In this document: positions 7,808 to 15,085 of the stretch, in pieces
Layout of the letters: each line of letters opens with the position of its first letter
Numbering within the stretch: the first letter of the stretch is position 1
From: UMGS755 sp045602005
Lineage (GTDB): Bacteria > Bacillota > Clostridia > UBA1381 > UBA9506
Direction: 5' to 3'
DNA length: 25,816 nucleotides
NCBI GenBank assembly: GCA_045602005.1
Contig: JAZSAS010000051.1
Span: forward strand, 1-25,816
Position numbers and translations under genes: made by a program
The notes under the pieces: model-generated
The model's database searches: none
What the model was told of the DNA's origin: nothing
The model's input: the letters and a program-made list of their open reading frames with translations, nothing else

Positions 7808-8041
7808 TCAGGACAAAAACTTATTGCCCGATAATCTTCTATCACGTTTCTTTTCAACCTTCTTTTTGTTGCCCTTTTCATCCATAATATAAACATTGCT
7901 CAAAGTATTTTCCATGCCCTGACGAAATTTTTGAATATATTGCTTTCGCAATTCGGCCTGCTCCAGTTTTTCTTCCTCTGTCAGGCCTTCTTCCCGTGAT
8001 TTTTTTGCAAGCTCGTTAATTCTTTTAATCAACGTTTCCAT
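7808..8041 (-). CDS. DUF896 (YnzC-like) small protein
   Basis: A 77-residue protein with the DUF896 core RINELAKKSREEGLTEEEK (residues 7-25), followed by ELRKQYIQKFRQGMENTL, a two-helix hairpin family found in Bacillota. The Lys/Arg-rich tail (57-72) is unstructured. Length matches YnzC of Bacillus. The biochemical role of the family is unknown; the Bacillus gene lies in an SOS-regulated operon, but I see no LexA-type GAAC-N4-GTTC site here. AAGGAGA precedes the ATG by 6 bases. It lies just upstream of the GTPase-NYN gene and is likely first in that operon. Confidence 0.88.
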   Translation of the reverse strand: METLIKRINELAKKSREEGLTEEEKLEQAELRKQYIQKFRQGMENTLSNVYIMDEKGNKKKVEKKRDRRLSGNKFLS

Positions 8042-8192
8042 TGTTTTCTCCTTGAAAATTACAATTTATATGTGCTTCTGCATGTTCCTCCGGTACCACA
8101 AACCGACTTATAATGAAACAAGCATTGTTTTTTAGGAATTAAAGATGATTATGCAATGAGAATCAGCTTTTCATTTTTAAATGATTATATGC

Positions 8193-8232
8193 AAAAAAGG
8201 AGTTGTTACAAAAAAGTAACAGCTCCTTTTTT
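8193..8232 (-). terminator. Rho-independent terminator of the mdh-fumC-hdr-flx-frd-antiporter operon
   Basis: A 17-bp stem (8193-8209 with 8216-8232, one G-U pair) around a 6-base loop is followed on the minus strand by a T-run. It begins 8 bases after the antiporter stop codon and ends the 12-gene operon. The remaining bases 8042-8192 are the leader of the DUF896 gene; no convincing promoter was found in them. Confidence 0.93.
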
Positions 8233-8239
8233 ATCCTTA

Positions 8240-9469
8240 TTAGAACAAGATAATTAGGAATTGAGAAACAAGCACAACGGCAATCAGTGCGATGGGATAG
8301 GTCGCAGCATAAGCTGCAGCAACATCCTCAGTGCCGGCCACATTGATCAGTGTTCCCAATGCGGGAGTACTTGTCATACCGCCTGTGATGGAGCCTAAGT
8401 TGTTTAACAGACTTAGTTTCAAAACATATTTTGCGAAAACAAAGCCAATCACCATAGGCAAAATTGTCATTATAACACCATATACAAAATACATGGGGTC
8501 AAAGAACTCAACAAAATCAGCACCGCCGGGAATGCCAGCACCGATTAAAAACAGCATGAGTCCCAACTCACGAAAAACTTTCAATGTAGCTTCAGGAGGC
8601 ATAATGCTGATTTTGCCAACTCTGCCAAAATGACCAAACAAAAGGGCAATTAAAAGGCAACCGCCGGTTGTTGTGAGGGAGAAGGTTGTGCCGCTCAGGC
8701 CTGCGCCTGTCAGCGGAACCTTTATCATTCCAACCAAGATACCAATAACTGCTGCTAAGGCAAAGGGCATGAAACCGAAGCCGTCTAATTCAATCAGCTT
8801 ACCATTATAAACTTTTCTGCCTTCACCATCGGAAATTTGCGTTAATTTCGCTCTTTCCTCTGCCATGTTAGCCTTTGAAAACTTTGGAACCAGCTGCACG
8901 AACAAGACAACGCCCACAACACCAAAGATATAAGCAATTCCATGGCCTACGGAAACCAAGCTTTCATATTCTGCTAAAACTGTGTCTTTTGCTGCAGAAA
9001 AGGCCGGTGTTGATGTGAGTGAGCCGGAAAGAAGACCAACAACCATTGCGGTGAAACCGGCATGGTCGGTTTCGCCTAATGCTCTGCCCAGGTAAATACA
9101 ACCAAGCGCTGACAAACCGCCTGCCAAAATAATGATTAAGCCAAGCAAAACATAAGACTTGAAATTCTTTTTCATGTTGCTGAAAAATTTCGGTCCTGCA
9201 ATGAAACCAACAGAGGTAACAAAGAGGATGAGTCCCATGCTTTCAATGATTTTCAGGGCCTTATCGGCATAGTCTGAAAGCTGTGCCGCAAGGGGCTTAT
9301 ACAAAAAGCAGCCAAATAACAAAGCCACAATAAATACGCCGGCTGTGCCAAGAGAAACACCCTTAATTGTAATCCGACCCAAAGCATAGCCTAATGCTGC
9401 AATGATAAACACGCAAAACATCAAAAATGTAATGCCGGTAATAGAAATCACGCCGCCAAAAATACTCAT
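8240..9469 (-). CDS. AspT/YidE/YbjL-type dicarboxylate or amino-acid antiporter, lacking the RCK_C (TrkA-C) insert
   Basis: A 409-residue integral membrane protein with roughly 10-11 hydrophobic segments and the internal duplication of the aspartate:alanine-exchanger family. VGFIAGPKFF (87-96) mirrors GAGIPGGADFV (310-320), and SGSLTSTPAF (148-157) mirrors GGMTSTPAL (363-371). The hydrophilic middle (about 197-232) is only some 35 residues, whereas family members of about 550 residues carry two RCK_C domains there, so the regulatory module is missing. TGAGG lies 7 bases upstream of the ATG. It is the last gene of the fumarate-reductase operon, 38 bases after the flavoprotein gene, with a terminator right behind. 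Context suggests exchange of succinate for malate, fumarate or aspartate across the cytoplasmic membrane. The substrate is inferred only. Confidence 0.85.
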   Translation of the reverse strand: MSIFGGVISITGITFLMFCVFIIAALGYALGRITIKGVSLGTAGVFIVALLFGCFLYKPLAAQLSDYADKALKIIESMGLILFVTSVGFIAGPKFFSNMKKNFKSYVLLGLIIILAGGLSALGCIYLGRALGETDHAGFTAMVVGLLSGSLTSTPAFSAAKDTVLAEYESLVSVGHGIAYIFGVVGVVLFVQLVPKFSKANMAEERAKLTQISDGEGRKVYNGKLIELDGFGFMPFALAAVIGILVGMIKVPLTGAGLSGTTFSLTTTGGCLLIALLFGHFGRVGKISIMPPEATLKVFRELGLMLFLIGAGIPGGADFVEFFDPMYFVYGVIMTILPMVIGFVFAKYVLKLSLLNNLGSITGGMTSTPALGTLINVAGTEDVAAAYAATYPIALIAVVLVSQFLIILF

Positions 9470-9507
9470 GTTAAAACCTCAATTCGTCAAAATTATGCTA
9501 AAGAGAA

Positions 9508-11115
9508 TTAAATTCTGTTTTTACGATTTGTGTAATCAGGCAAAAGCTTGGGAGAAACTGCATCTGTTTCAACACCGGCAGCTTCACGCTCTTTGTCAAA
9601 GGCAGCAATGTGTTCAAGGGTCAGCTTGCCAACCTTAACATCCTTACATTTAGCAGCTGCGCTCTGACCGGCATTTCTGCCGAATACGATAATATCCAGA
9701 AGCGAGTTACCCATCAAACGGTTTCTGCCGTGAATACCGCCAACAGCCTCACCGGCAACATAGAGATTTTCAATGTTGGTTGTGGAACCATCAACATTAA
9801 TATCCAAACCGCCGTTTTGATAATGCAAAGTGGGATATACTAAAATCGGCTCTTTACGGATATCAATGCCATACTGACCAAACATTCTCATCATGGCGGG
9901 AATTCTCTTTTCGATTGTGCCCTCACCGCCAATTTTTTCAATCATGGGTGTATCCAGCCAAACACCAAGGCCGCTGCCTGTGTCAACGCCGTTGCCTCTG
10001 TCGTTACATTCACGAATAATGGAAGCTGCAGAAACATCACGGGTTTCCAGAGGATGCATGAACACTTCGCCGTTGCCGTTAACAAGCTTTGCACCCAAAG
10101 AACGAACCTTTTCTGTAACCAAAGCACCAAAAATCTGTTCCGGATAAGCAACACCTGTGGGGTGATACTGCAGAGTTTCTGCATATAAAAGCTTTGCACC
10201 GGCACGGTAACCCAGAACCAAACCATCGGCTGTTGCACCATAGTGATTGGAGGTGGGGAAACCCTGATAGTGCATTCTGCCTGCACCACCGGTTGCGATG
10301 ATAACAGTTTTTGCCTTTGCAACCATCAATTCTCTGGTTTCCATATTCATCAAAACAGCACCGGCAGCATTTCCGTTTTCATCTAAAATCAGCTCAATGG
10401 CTGCAGTGAAATCAACAACAGGAATCTGACGGTTTAAAACCTCATCACGCAGGGTACGCATGATTTCTGCACCGGAATAGTCCTTTGCAGCATGCATACG
10501 CTTGCGGGAAGTACCGCCACCGTGGGTGGTAACCATGGTGCCGTCTTCTGTTTTATCAAACTCAACACCTAAATTAGAAAGCCACTGAATTGCCTCAGGT
10601 GCATCGCAAACCAGCTTAGAAAGCAGCTCTCTTTTAGCAGCAAAATGACCGCCGCCAAACGCATCAACAAAGTGAATGGCCGGAGAATCGTTTTCCTTGT
10701 CAGCAGCCTGAATGCCACCTTCTGCCATCATGGTGTTAGCATCACCGATTCTCAGCTTGGTAACAATCATAACGTTGGCGCCTGCTTCGTGTGCTTCAAT
10801 GGCAGCACTACTTCCAGCTCCGCCGCCGCCGATAACCAAAACATCTACATCATAGGTGATGTCAGATAAATCAATGTCTTCTGCCTTAATACGGCTTTTT
10901 GCCTGCAGAATTTCGCACAGCTCACGGGGCACTGCCTGACCCTTATTAGGACCAATCTGCAGAGTCTCAAATTCTTCTTTTTTATAGTCGGGATGGTAAG
11001 CTGCCAGCAAATCCTCTTTTTGCTTCGCCGTCATACGGTCCGGTTCTAAGGCAATATTTTTTTCTCTTGCCGCTTCAACAGCAGCAATTGATTTTTGAAA
11101 TTGTTCAGAATACAT
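9508..11115 (-). CDS. frdA: Soluble fumarate reductase flavoprotein subunit (FrdA/TfrA-like)
   Basis: A 535-residue flavoprotein predicted to reduce fumarate to succinate. It has the dinucleotide motif GGGGAG (96-101) and all substrate-site residues of the family: H318 in QYHPTG, E335/R338 in TEKVRS, R359 in TRDVS, H431 in LHYQNGG and R466 in GRNRLMGNS. The His that covalently holds FAD in membrane fumarate reductases is Asn127 (NTMMAEGG), so FAD should be bound non-covalently, as in soluble enzymes. An 85-residue N-terminal extension (with HPDYKKEEFETL) precedes the FAD domain. The start ATG follows AAGGAGG. It is 15 bases after the FrdB-like gene, and no cytochrome or anchor gene is present. 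L-aspartate oxidase has the same fold and the same Asn position, but the Fe-S partner, malate dehydrogenase and fumarase in the operon favour fumarate reductase. Confidence 0.87.
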   Translation of the reverse strand: MYSEQFQKSIAAVEAAREKNIALEPDRMTAKQKEDLLAAYHPDYKKEEFETLQIGPNKGQAVPRELCEILQAKSRIKAEDIDLSDITYDVDVLVIGGGGAGSSAAIEAHEAGANVMIVTKLRIGDANTMMAEGGIQAADKENDSPAIHFVDAFGGGHFAAKRELLSKLVCDAPEAIQWLSNLGVEFDKTEDGTMVTTHGGGTSRKRMHAAKDYSGAEIMRTLRDEVLNRQIPVVDFTAAIELILDENGNAAGAVLMNMETRELMVAKAKTVIIATGGAGRMHYQGFPTSNHYGATADGLVLGYRAGAKLLYAETLQYHPTGVAYPEQIFGALVTEKVRSLGAKLVNGNGEVFMHPLETRDVSAASIIRECNDRGNGVDTGSGLGVWLDTPMIEKIGGEGTIEKRIPAMMRMFGQYGIDIRKEPILVYPTLHYQNGGLDINVDGSTTNIENLYVAGEAVGGIHGRNRLMGNSLLDIIVFGRNAGQSAAAKCKDVKVGKLTLEHIAAFDKEREAAGVETDAVSPKLLPDYTNRKNRI

Positions 11116-11130
11116 TCTCAGCTTTCCTCC

Positions 11131-11805
11131 TTACTTCTCGATTTCACGGGTGTTGTATAGTTCTTTTAATTCCTCAACGGGTTTTTGCATTAAGGCTTCA
11201 ATTAAATCGTTAAAGGTGCCGTCTTTAATTTCCTTTACCCGTGTATCAAGATGTTCGCATCCGGGTGCTAAATATTTACCGTTAATTCTGCGGGCAAGCA
11301 TAGCAACCTGAGGATGTGAAATACCTGCAGGACAACGGGATGAGCAAACACCGCACATAACACAGTCAAATGACTCTTCTGCACATTTTTCGAAATCACC
11401 ACGCTGTGCATAGGCAATGTACTGCATAACGTTAAGGCCCTGTGTGCAGCTTTTTGTGCAGGCATTACAGCCAACACAAGCATAAATTTCGGGGTAAAGC
11501 TGCATCATAACTGCTTCTGTCGGTGTAATTTTTTCCATGTCATACACCTCTTTAACCAAAGGAAAGAATGGAAGCGTTGCGATATACATATTATCCTCTA
11601 CCTGTGTCTGGCAAGCCAGACAAGCCTTTAACTCACGGTCGCCCTTAATGCGGTAAACTGTTGCACAGGCACCACAGAAACCATTACGGCAACCGCAGCC
11701 TCTTACCAGCTGATAACCGGCATATTCCATAGCCGTCATTATGGTTAAATTGCCTGGCACTTCATATTTTTTTCCAAACAGAAAAATGTTGACCATCTTT
11801 TCCAT
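11131..11805 (-). CDS. frdB: Fumarate reductase/TfrB-like iron-sulfur subunit (2Fe-2S plus two 4Fe-4S)
   Basis: A 224-residue electron-transfer protein. The N-terminal ferredoxin domain has C37, C39, C44, C47, C62 and C65 for a [2Fe-2S] cluster. The C-terminal domain has CVGCNACTKSC (110-120) and CVMCGVCSSRC (148-158), each ending a complete four-Cys set for a [4Fe-4S] cluster. Standard FrdB/SdhB has one 2Fe-2S, one 4Fe-4S and one 3Fe-4S cluster and a quinone-site interface. Here both C-terminal clusters look like 4Fe-4S, as expected for a soluble enzyme. Methanogen TfrB has this layout plus a C-terminal CCG (HdrB-like) domain; that domain is absent here but HdrB is encoded separately in the operon. 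AAGGAGTG precedes the ATG. It lies between flxA and the flavoprotein gene, so it is the natural conduit between the Flx-Hdr complex and the flavoprotein. Confidence 0.87.
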   Translation of the reverse strand: MEKMVNIFLFGKKYEVPGNLTIMTAMEYAGYQLVRGCGCRNGFCGACATVYRIKGDRELKACLACQTQVEDNMYIATLPFFPLVKEVYDMEKITPTEAVMMQLYPEIYACVGCNACTKSCTQGLNVMQYIAYAQRGDFEKCAEESFDCVMCGVCSSRCPAGISHPQVAMLARRINGKYLAPGCEHLDTRVKEIKDGTFNDLIEALMQKPVEELKELYNTREIEK

Positions 11806-11817
11806 GTTATCACTCCT

Positions 11818-12651
11818 TTAATATTCGTCCGGTAACTCGTCCAGTTCGTCGAAGCGGAAGACCGGTCCGTCCTTACAAACGTATTTAGAACCCACGTTAC
11901 ATCTGCCGCATTTACCAACGCCGCATTTCATGCGAAGCTCTAAAGTGGTATAAATCTGTGTTTTGTCAAAACCAAGAGCATATAAACCATCTAAGGTAAA
12001 CTTAATCATAATGGGCGGACCGCACAAAACGGCTGTTTTATCGGTTGAAAAACCAAGCTCTTTCACATAATTGGGAACGAACCCGACATGACCGTCCCAG
12101 CCCTCTTGAGGATTATCAATGGTCAAGTGAACAGTAACGCCGGAATCCTGTGCCCACTCATCAATAATTTCTTTATAATCCAGCAAATCATCCTTGCTTC
12201 TGGAACCGTAGACAATGTCGATCGTTCCATAACGGTCACGATAGTGCCGGCAATAATTTATAACTGAGCGCAAGGGGGCAAGACCAACACCACCGGCAAT
12301 AAACAAAAGGTTTTTACCGGCAAACACGTCATCAACCGGGAAAGGATTACCATAAGGTCCACGAATGGTGATTTGCTGACCTACCTCAGCCTGATGCAGC
12401 CATTCAGTTACACAGCCGCATTTTTTAATGGAAAATTCCATATATTCCTCATTTGTGGGCGACGAGGTAATCGAAAACATTGCCTCACCCACACCCGGCA
12501 CGGAAAGCATTGCACACTGTCCGGGACGGTGGTCAAAAGCTTTTTTACCATCCGGAGTCACCACACGGAAGGTTTTAATATCCGGTGTATCGATACGAAC
12601 ATCGGTAATAACACCAATTTTAGGAATCAGTGTTTCTTCACGATTATTCAT
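11818..12651 (-). CDS. flxA: FlxA-like NAD(P)H-oxidising FAD/2Fe-2S subunit
   Basis: A 277-residue protein of the ferredoxin-NADP+ reductase/AsrB/PyrK type. The FAD-binding barrel has MFSITSSP (58-65) and RGPYGNPF (97-104). The pyridine-nucleotide domain has FIAGGVGLAPLRS (117-129) and CGPP (210-213). The C-terminal MKCGVGKCGRC...C (C243, C248, C251, C259) binds a [2Fe-2S] cluster. In flxABCD-hdrABC systems this subunit takes a hydride from NADH and feeds the HdrABC complex. It overlaps the preceding flxB-like gene by 8 bases and has AGGAGG upstream. NADH is assumed over NADPH from the described Flx systems; the sequence does not settle it. Confidence 0.86.
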   Translation of the reverse strand: MNNREETLIPKIGVITDVRIDTPDIKTFRVVTPDGKKAFDHRPGQCAMLSVPGVGEAMFSITSSPTNEEYMEFSIKKCGCVTEWLHQAEVGQQITIRGPYGNPFPVDDVFAGKNLLFIAGGVGLAPLRSVINYCRHYRDRYGTIDIVYGSRSKDDLLDYKEIIDEWAQDSGVTVHLTIDNPQEGWDGHVGFVPNYVKELGFSTDKTAVLCGPPIMIKFTLDGLYALGFDKTQIYTTLELRMKCGVGKCGRCNVGSKYVCKDGPVFRFDELDELPDEY

Positions 12652-13672
12652 TCTCTGCGCCTCCTACTCTTTTCATAACTTTTACTATATTCATTGAAAT
12701 AGGACATTTAGCAAGACAACGTCCGCAACCCACGCAACTGAATAAACCGTCATTATTCTCAGGATAGTACACCAGTTTGTGCATAAACCGCTGACGGAAC
12801 CGCTCCTTTTGAGAATTACGGTTGTTGCCGTGAGCCATTTTTGTGAAATCAGAATACATGCAGGAGTCCCAGCATCTGTAACGAATAACACCATTTCCCG
12901 TGTTAAAGTCTTTAATATCATAGCACTGACAGGTGGGGCAAACAAAGGTACAGGTGCCACATCCCAAACAGGTTTGCGACAGTTCATCCCACTGGGGAGC
13001 GTTAAAGAAATCCATTGTTTTGCCACCGCCAAAAGCACCGGTGTTGAGTCCGGAAAGAGGCAGCTTTTTCATAATTGCCGCAATCTCTTCTTTTTGCTTT
13101 TCTACGGCACCATCGGTGCATTCTTCTGTCAAGCCTTCAATTTTCTTCAAGAATTCTGCACCCTTTTCGGTGATGCTCTCAAAGAAAAGCTCGTCTTCTG
13201 TTTTCCAAACCGAAACATCGCCCAAGGGCTCTGCCGGATTGATTCCAAAGGTCTGACAGAAGCAGGTTTCAGAAGGTCTTGTGCAGGCCACAGAAACAAT
13301 AATGCCATGCTCACGGCGAGATGCATAATAAGTGTCTTGCGGCTCGCTTAGAAAGACTCTGTCTAAAATCTCAAAGCTCTTCACGTCACAGGCTCGCACA
13401 CCGAAGACAACGAAATTTTCTGCTTCGTTTCTAACATCAATCAGCTCAATGTTTTTGCCCTCTGTTTTAAATTCCATCAGATTTTCCATCTGGGGAAAGA
13501 AGAAATCTTTAGGGCTTCTCACTGTGTTTAGAGCATTGCTCCAGGCCATGCCTTCTTCCCAACGAGTGTAAGAAGCACTGCCGTCACTGCCATCAACCGG
13601 AAGATATAAAGGCATAGATTTGGCTATTTCCGAAAATACGGAATCAATTGCAGTTAAAGAACATTTACGCAT
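12644..13672 (-). CDS. flxB: FlxB-like 4Fe-4S electron-transfer subunit (AsrA-related)
   Basis: A 342-residue protein related to anaerobic sulfite reductase subunit A and to the FlxB proteins of flx-hdr clusters. The N-terminal ~200 residues form the AsrA-type domain with GVRACDVKSF (91-100) and the TCFCQTFG segment (136-143). The C-terminal part has two [4Fe-4S] sets: CLGCGTCTFVC (235-245, then PTCQC) and CVGCGRCLAKC (313-323, then P). It would relay electrons between the FAD subunit FlxA and FlxC/FlxD in the cytoplasm. It overlaps both neighbours by 8 bases, a sign of translational coupling. No siroheme-binding sulfite reductase subunit is encoded nearby, which argues against a sulfite reductase role. 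Confidence 0.82.
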   Translation of the reverse strand: MRKCSLTAIDSVFSEIAKSMPLYLPVDGSDGSASYTRWEEGMAWSNALNTVRSPKDFFFPQMENLMEFKTEGKNIELIDVRNEAENFVVFGVRACDVKSFEILDRVFLSEPQDTYYASRREHGIIVSVACTRPSETCFCQTFGINPAEPLGDVSVWKTEDELFFESITEKGAEFLKKIEGLTEECTDGAVEKQKEEIAAIMKKLPLSGLNTGAFGGGKTMDFFNAPQWDELSQTCLGCGTCTFVCPTCQCYDIKDFNTGNGVIRYRCWDSCMYSDFTKMAHGNNRNSQKERFRQRFMHKLVYYPENNDGLFSCVGCGRCLAKCPISMNIVKVMKRVGGAENE

Positions 13673-14663
13673 CTAAATCCCCCCTGTCAAAAACCTCACC
13701 GGGTTCTAGGTCCTCAGTGGTATAGTTAACAAGCGGAGCACGTGAACCAACCTCGGCACCTGCCTGATAGTCACCATAAAACTCGTTGATGTCTTTAATG
13801 AATTTACGGTTTAAAAGATGCAACGGAATGTTCTGAGGACAAACTCTGGAGCATTCGCCACAGTCGGTACAACGGCCGGCAACATGGAACGCTCTGATGA
13901 TGTGGAACATTTTTTCTTCAAAACTGTTAGCCGCTGCTTTATTTTCAACACCGGAATCCGGGTTGCCAAATACACATTTTTCGCAAGTACATGCAGGGCA
14001 AGCATCACGGCACGCATTACAACGAATACACCGTGACAGTTCATTCTGCCAGAATGCAAACCGTTCGTCAGGTGTCATTGCCTCTAAGCGAGCAACCTCA
14101 TCAAAACGGGCAGAATCAATCACGTCACCGTCTTCACCCAAAAGCTCGTCATAGGCCACATGCTTTTTGCTCTTGCAGTTTAAGCATCTTTCCAAAAGAA
14201 CATCCTTTGCATGAACAGATGCCGGTTTGTCACTGTATAATGTTGTAACAGACAGTGCTTCACCGCTAGAGTCAATTGCTGTAATACCATCACCGCAAAC
14301 CGCTTTCACCTTGGCAATATCAACCATTCCCTCACAGGGAACGCCAACGGCATAAACCTTTTCACGGTCAAAGCGATGCTCTGTTAATAACTGGTTAAAG
14401 CTATAGGTATCGCAGGGTTTTAAGAACACCAGAAGCTTTCCTTCGCACTTATCCGCTTGCGCAACTAAATATTTAGAAAAGTTTGCACCGCAAAAATCAT
14501 TCCAGACAAAGTTTTCTTTTAATTCCACCTCACTGTTAAAGACAGCCGGTGTGATATCATAATCAAATTCACCCTTTTGCCAACCAATCACGCAGGAAAC
14601 GGTTCCGTCACTTAGCAGAGAAACTGCTTTGTCAATTAACTGTTTTTGTGTTATCGTTTGCAT
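13665..14663 (-). CDS. flxC: FlxC-like 4Fe-4S electron-transfer subunit
   Basis: A 332-residue Fe-S protein. The N-terminal half has several isolated cysteines, including KPCDTYSFNQ (82-91) and CLNCKSKK (160-167). Two ferredoxin-type clusters follow: CIRCNACRDAC (212-222, then PACTCEKC) and CTDCGECSRVC (265-275, then P). The order hdrA-flxD-flxC-flxB-flxA is the flxABCD order read in reverse. It overlaps flxD by 13 bases and flxB by 8; GGAGG precedes its ATG. It is expected to pass electrons within the FlxABCD module. The name rests on this order plus the double-ferredoxin layout, since FlxB and FlxC resemble each other. Confidence 0.8.
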   Translation of the reverse strand: MQTITQKQLIDKAVSLLSDGTVSCVIGWQKGEFDYDITPAVFNSEVELKENFVWNDFCGANFSKYLVAQADKCEGKLLVFLKPCDTYSFNQLLTEHRFDREKVYAVGVPCEGMVDIAKVKAVCGDGITAIDSSGEALSVTTLYSDKPASVHAKDVLLERCLNCKSKKHVAYDELLGEDGDVIDSARFDEVARLEAMTPDERFAFWQNELSRCIRCNACRDACPACTCEKCVFGNPDSGVENKAAANSFEEKMFHIIRAFHVAGRCTDCGECSRVCPQNIPLHLLNRKFIKDINEFYGDYQAGAEVGSRAPLVNYTTEDLEPGEVFDRGDLDA

Positions 14664-15085
14664 CGCAGATCCTCCAATCTCTTATTTTCACCCAGCGCCG
14701 CAACTTTTTCTGCAAAATCATTCATTGTTTGAGCAAATTTTGCACCCTCTGCCGCTGAAACCCATTCAACACGGGTACGCTCTCTTTCTATGCCGAGAAA
14801 GTCCAACATAGAAAACAGCAGTGCCATGCGGCGACGTGTGAAATAGTTACCGGACGTGTAGTGACAGTCGCCGGGATGGCAACCGCAAATAATCACACCG
14901 TCTGCTCCTCTCTGGAACGCACGGAGAATAAACATAGGATTCACACGGCAAGAACAAGGAACACGAATGATTTTTACATCTGCCGGATAACTCAAACGGT
15001 TATTTCCGGCAAGGTCAGCACCGGCATAAGAACACCAGTTACAGCAAAAGGCAACGATTAAGGGTTTATATTCATTCATTTGCAT
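14651..15085 (-). CDS. flxD: FlxD/MvhD-like 2Fe-2S subunit linking Flx to HdrA
   Basis: MvhD-family protein of about 144 residues. It shows the family cysteine pattern CCNWCSYAGAD (14-24), VPCSCRVNP (42-50) and CGCHPGDCHY (67-76). MvhD/FlxD binds a [2Fe-2S] cluster and hands electrons to the bifurcating FAD of HdrA. A longer open frame runs upstream to 15184, but that stretch lies inside hdrA and lacks family sequence. The ATG at 15085 is 10 bases after GGAGG; an alternative ATG at 15079 would give an ATGA overlap with the hdrA stop. Either way translation is coupled to hdrA. Confidence 0.9.
   Translation of the reverse strand: MQMNEYKPLIVAFCCNWCSYAGADLAGNNRLSYPADVKIIRVPCSCRVNPMFILRAFQRGADGVIICGCHPGDCHYTSGNYFTRRRMALLFSMLDFLGIERERTRVEWVSAAEGAKFAQTMNDFAEKVAALGENKRLEDLRCKR

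Noticed and set aside
8042..8192. LexA/SOS box upstream of the DUF896 gene
   Set aside because: I looked for GAAC-N4-GTTC because Bacillus ynzC is SOS-linked; only a GAAC half-site is present.
9508..11115. L-aspartate oxidase (NadB)
   Set aside because: The fold and the Asn at the FAD-linking position fit, but no other NAD-synthesis gene is present. The partner FrdB-like subunit and the mdh-fumC context point to fumarate reductase.
11818..14663. Anaerobic sulfite reductase (AsrAB)
   Set aside because: FlxA and FlxB resemble AsrB and AsrA, but no siroheme subunit is present and the genes sit within an hdrBCA-flxDCBA block.
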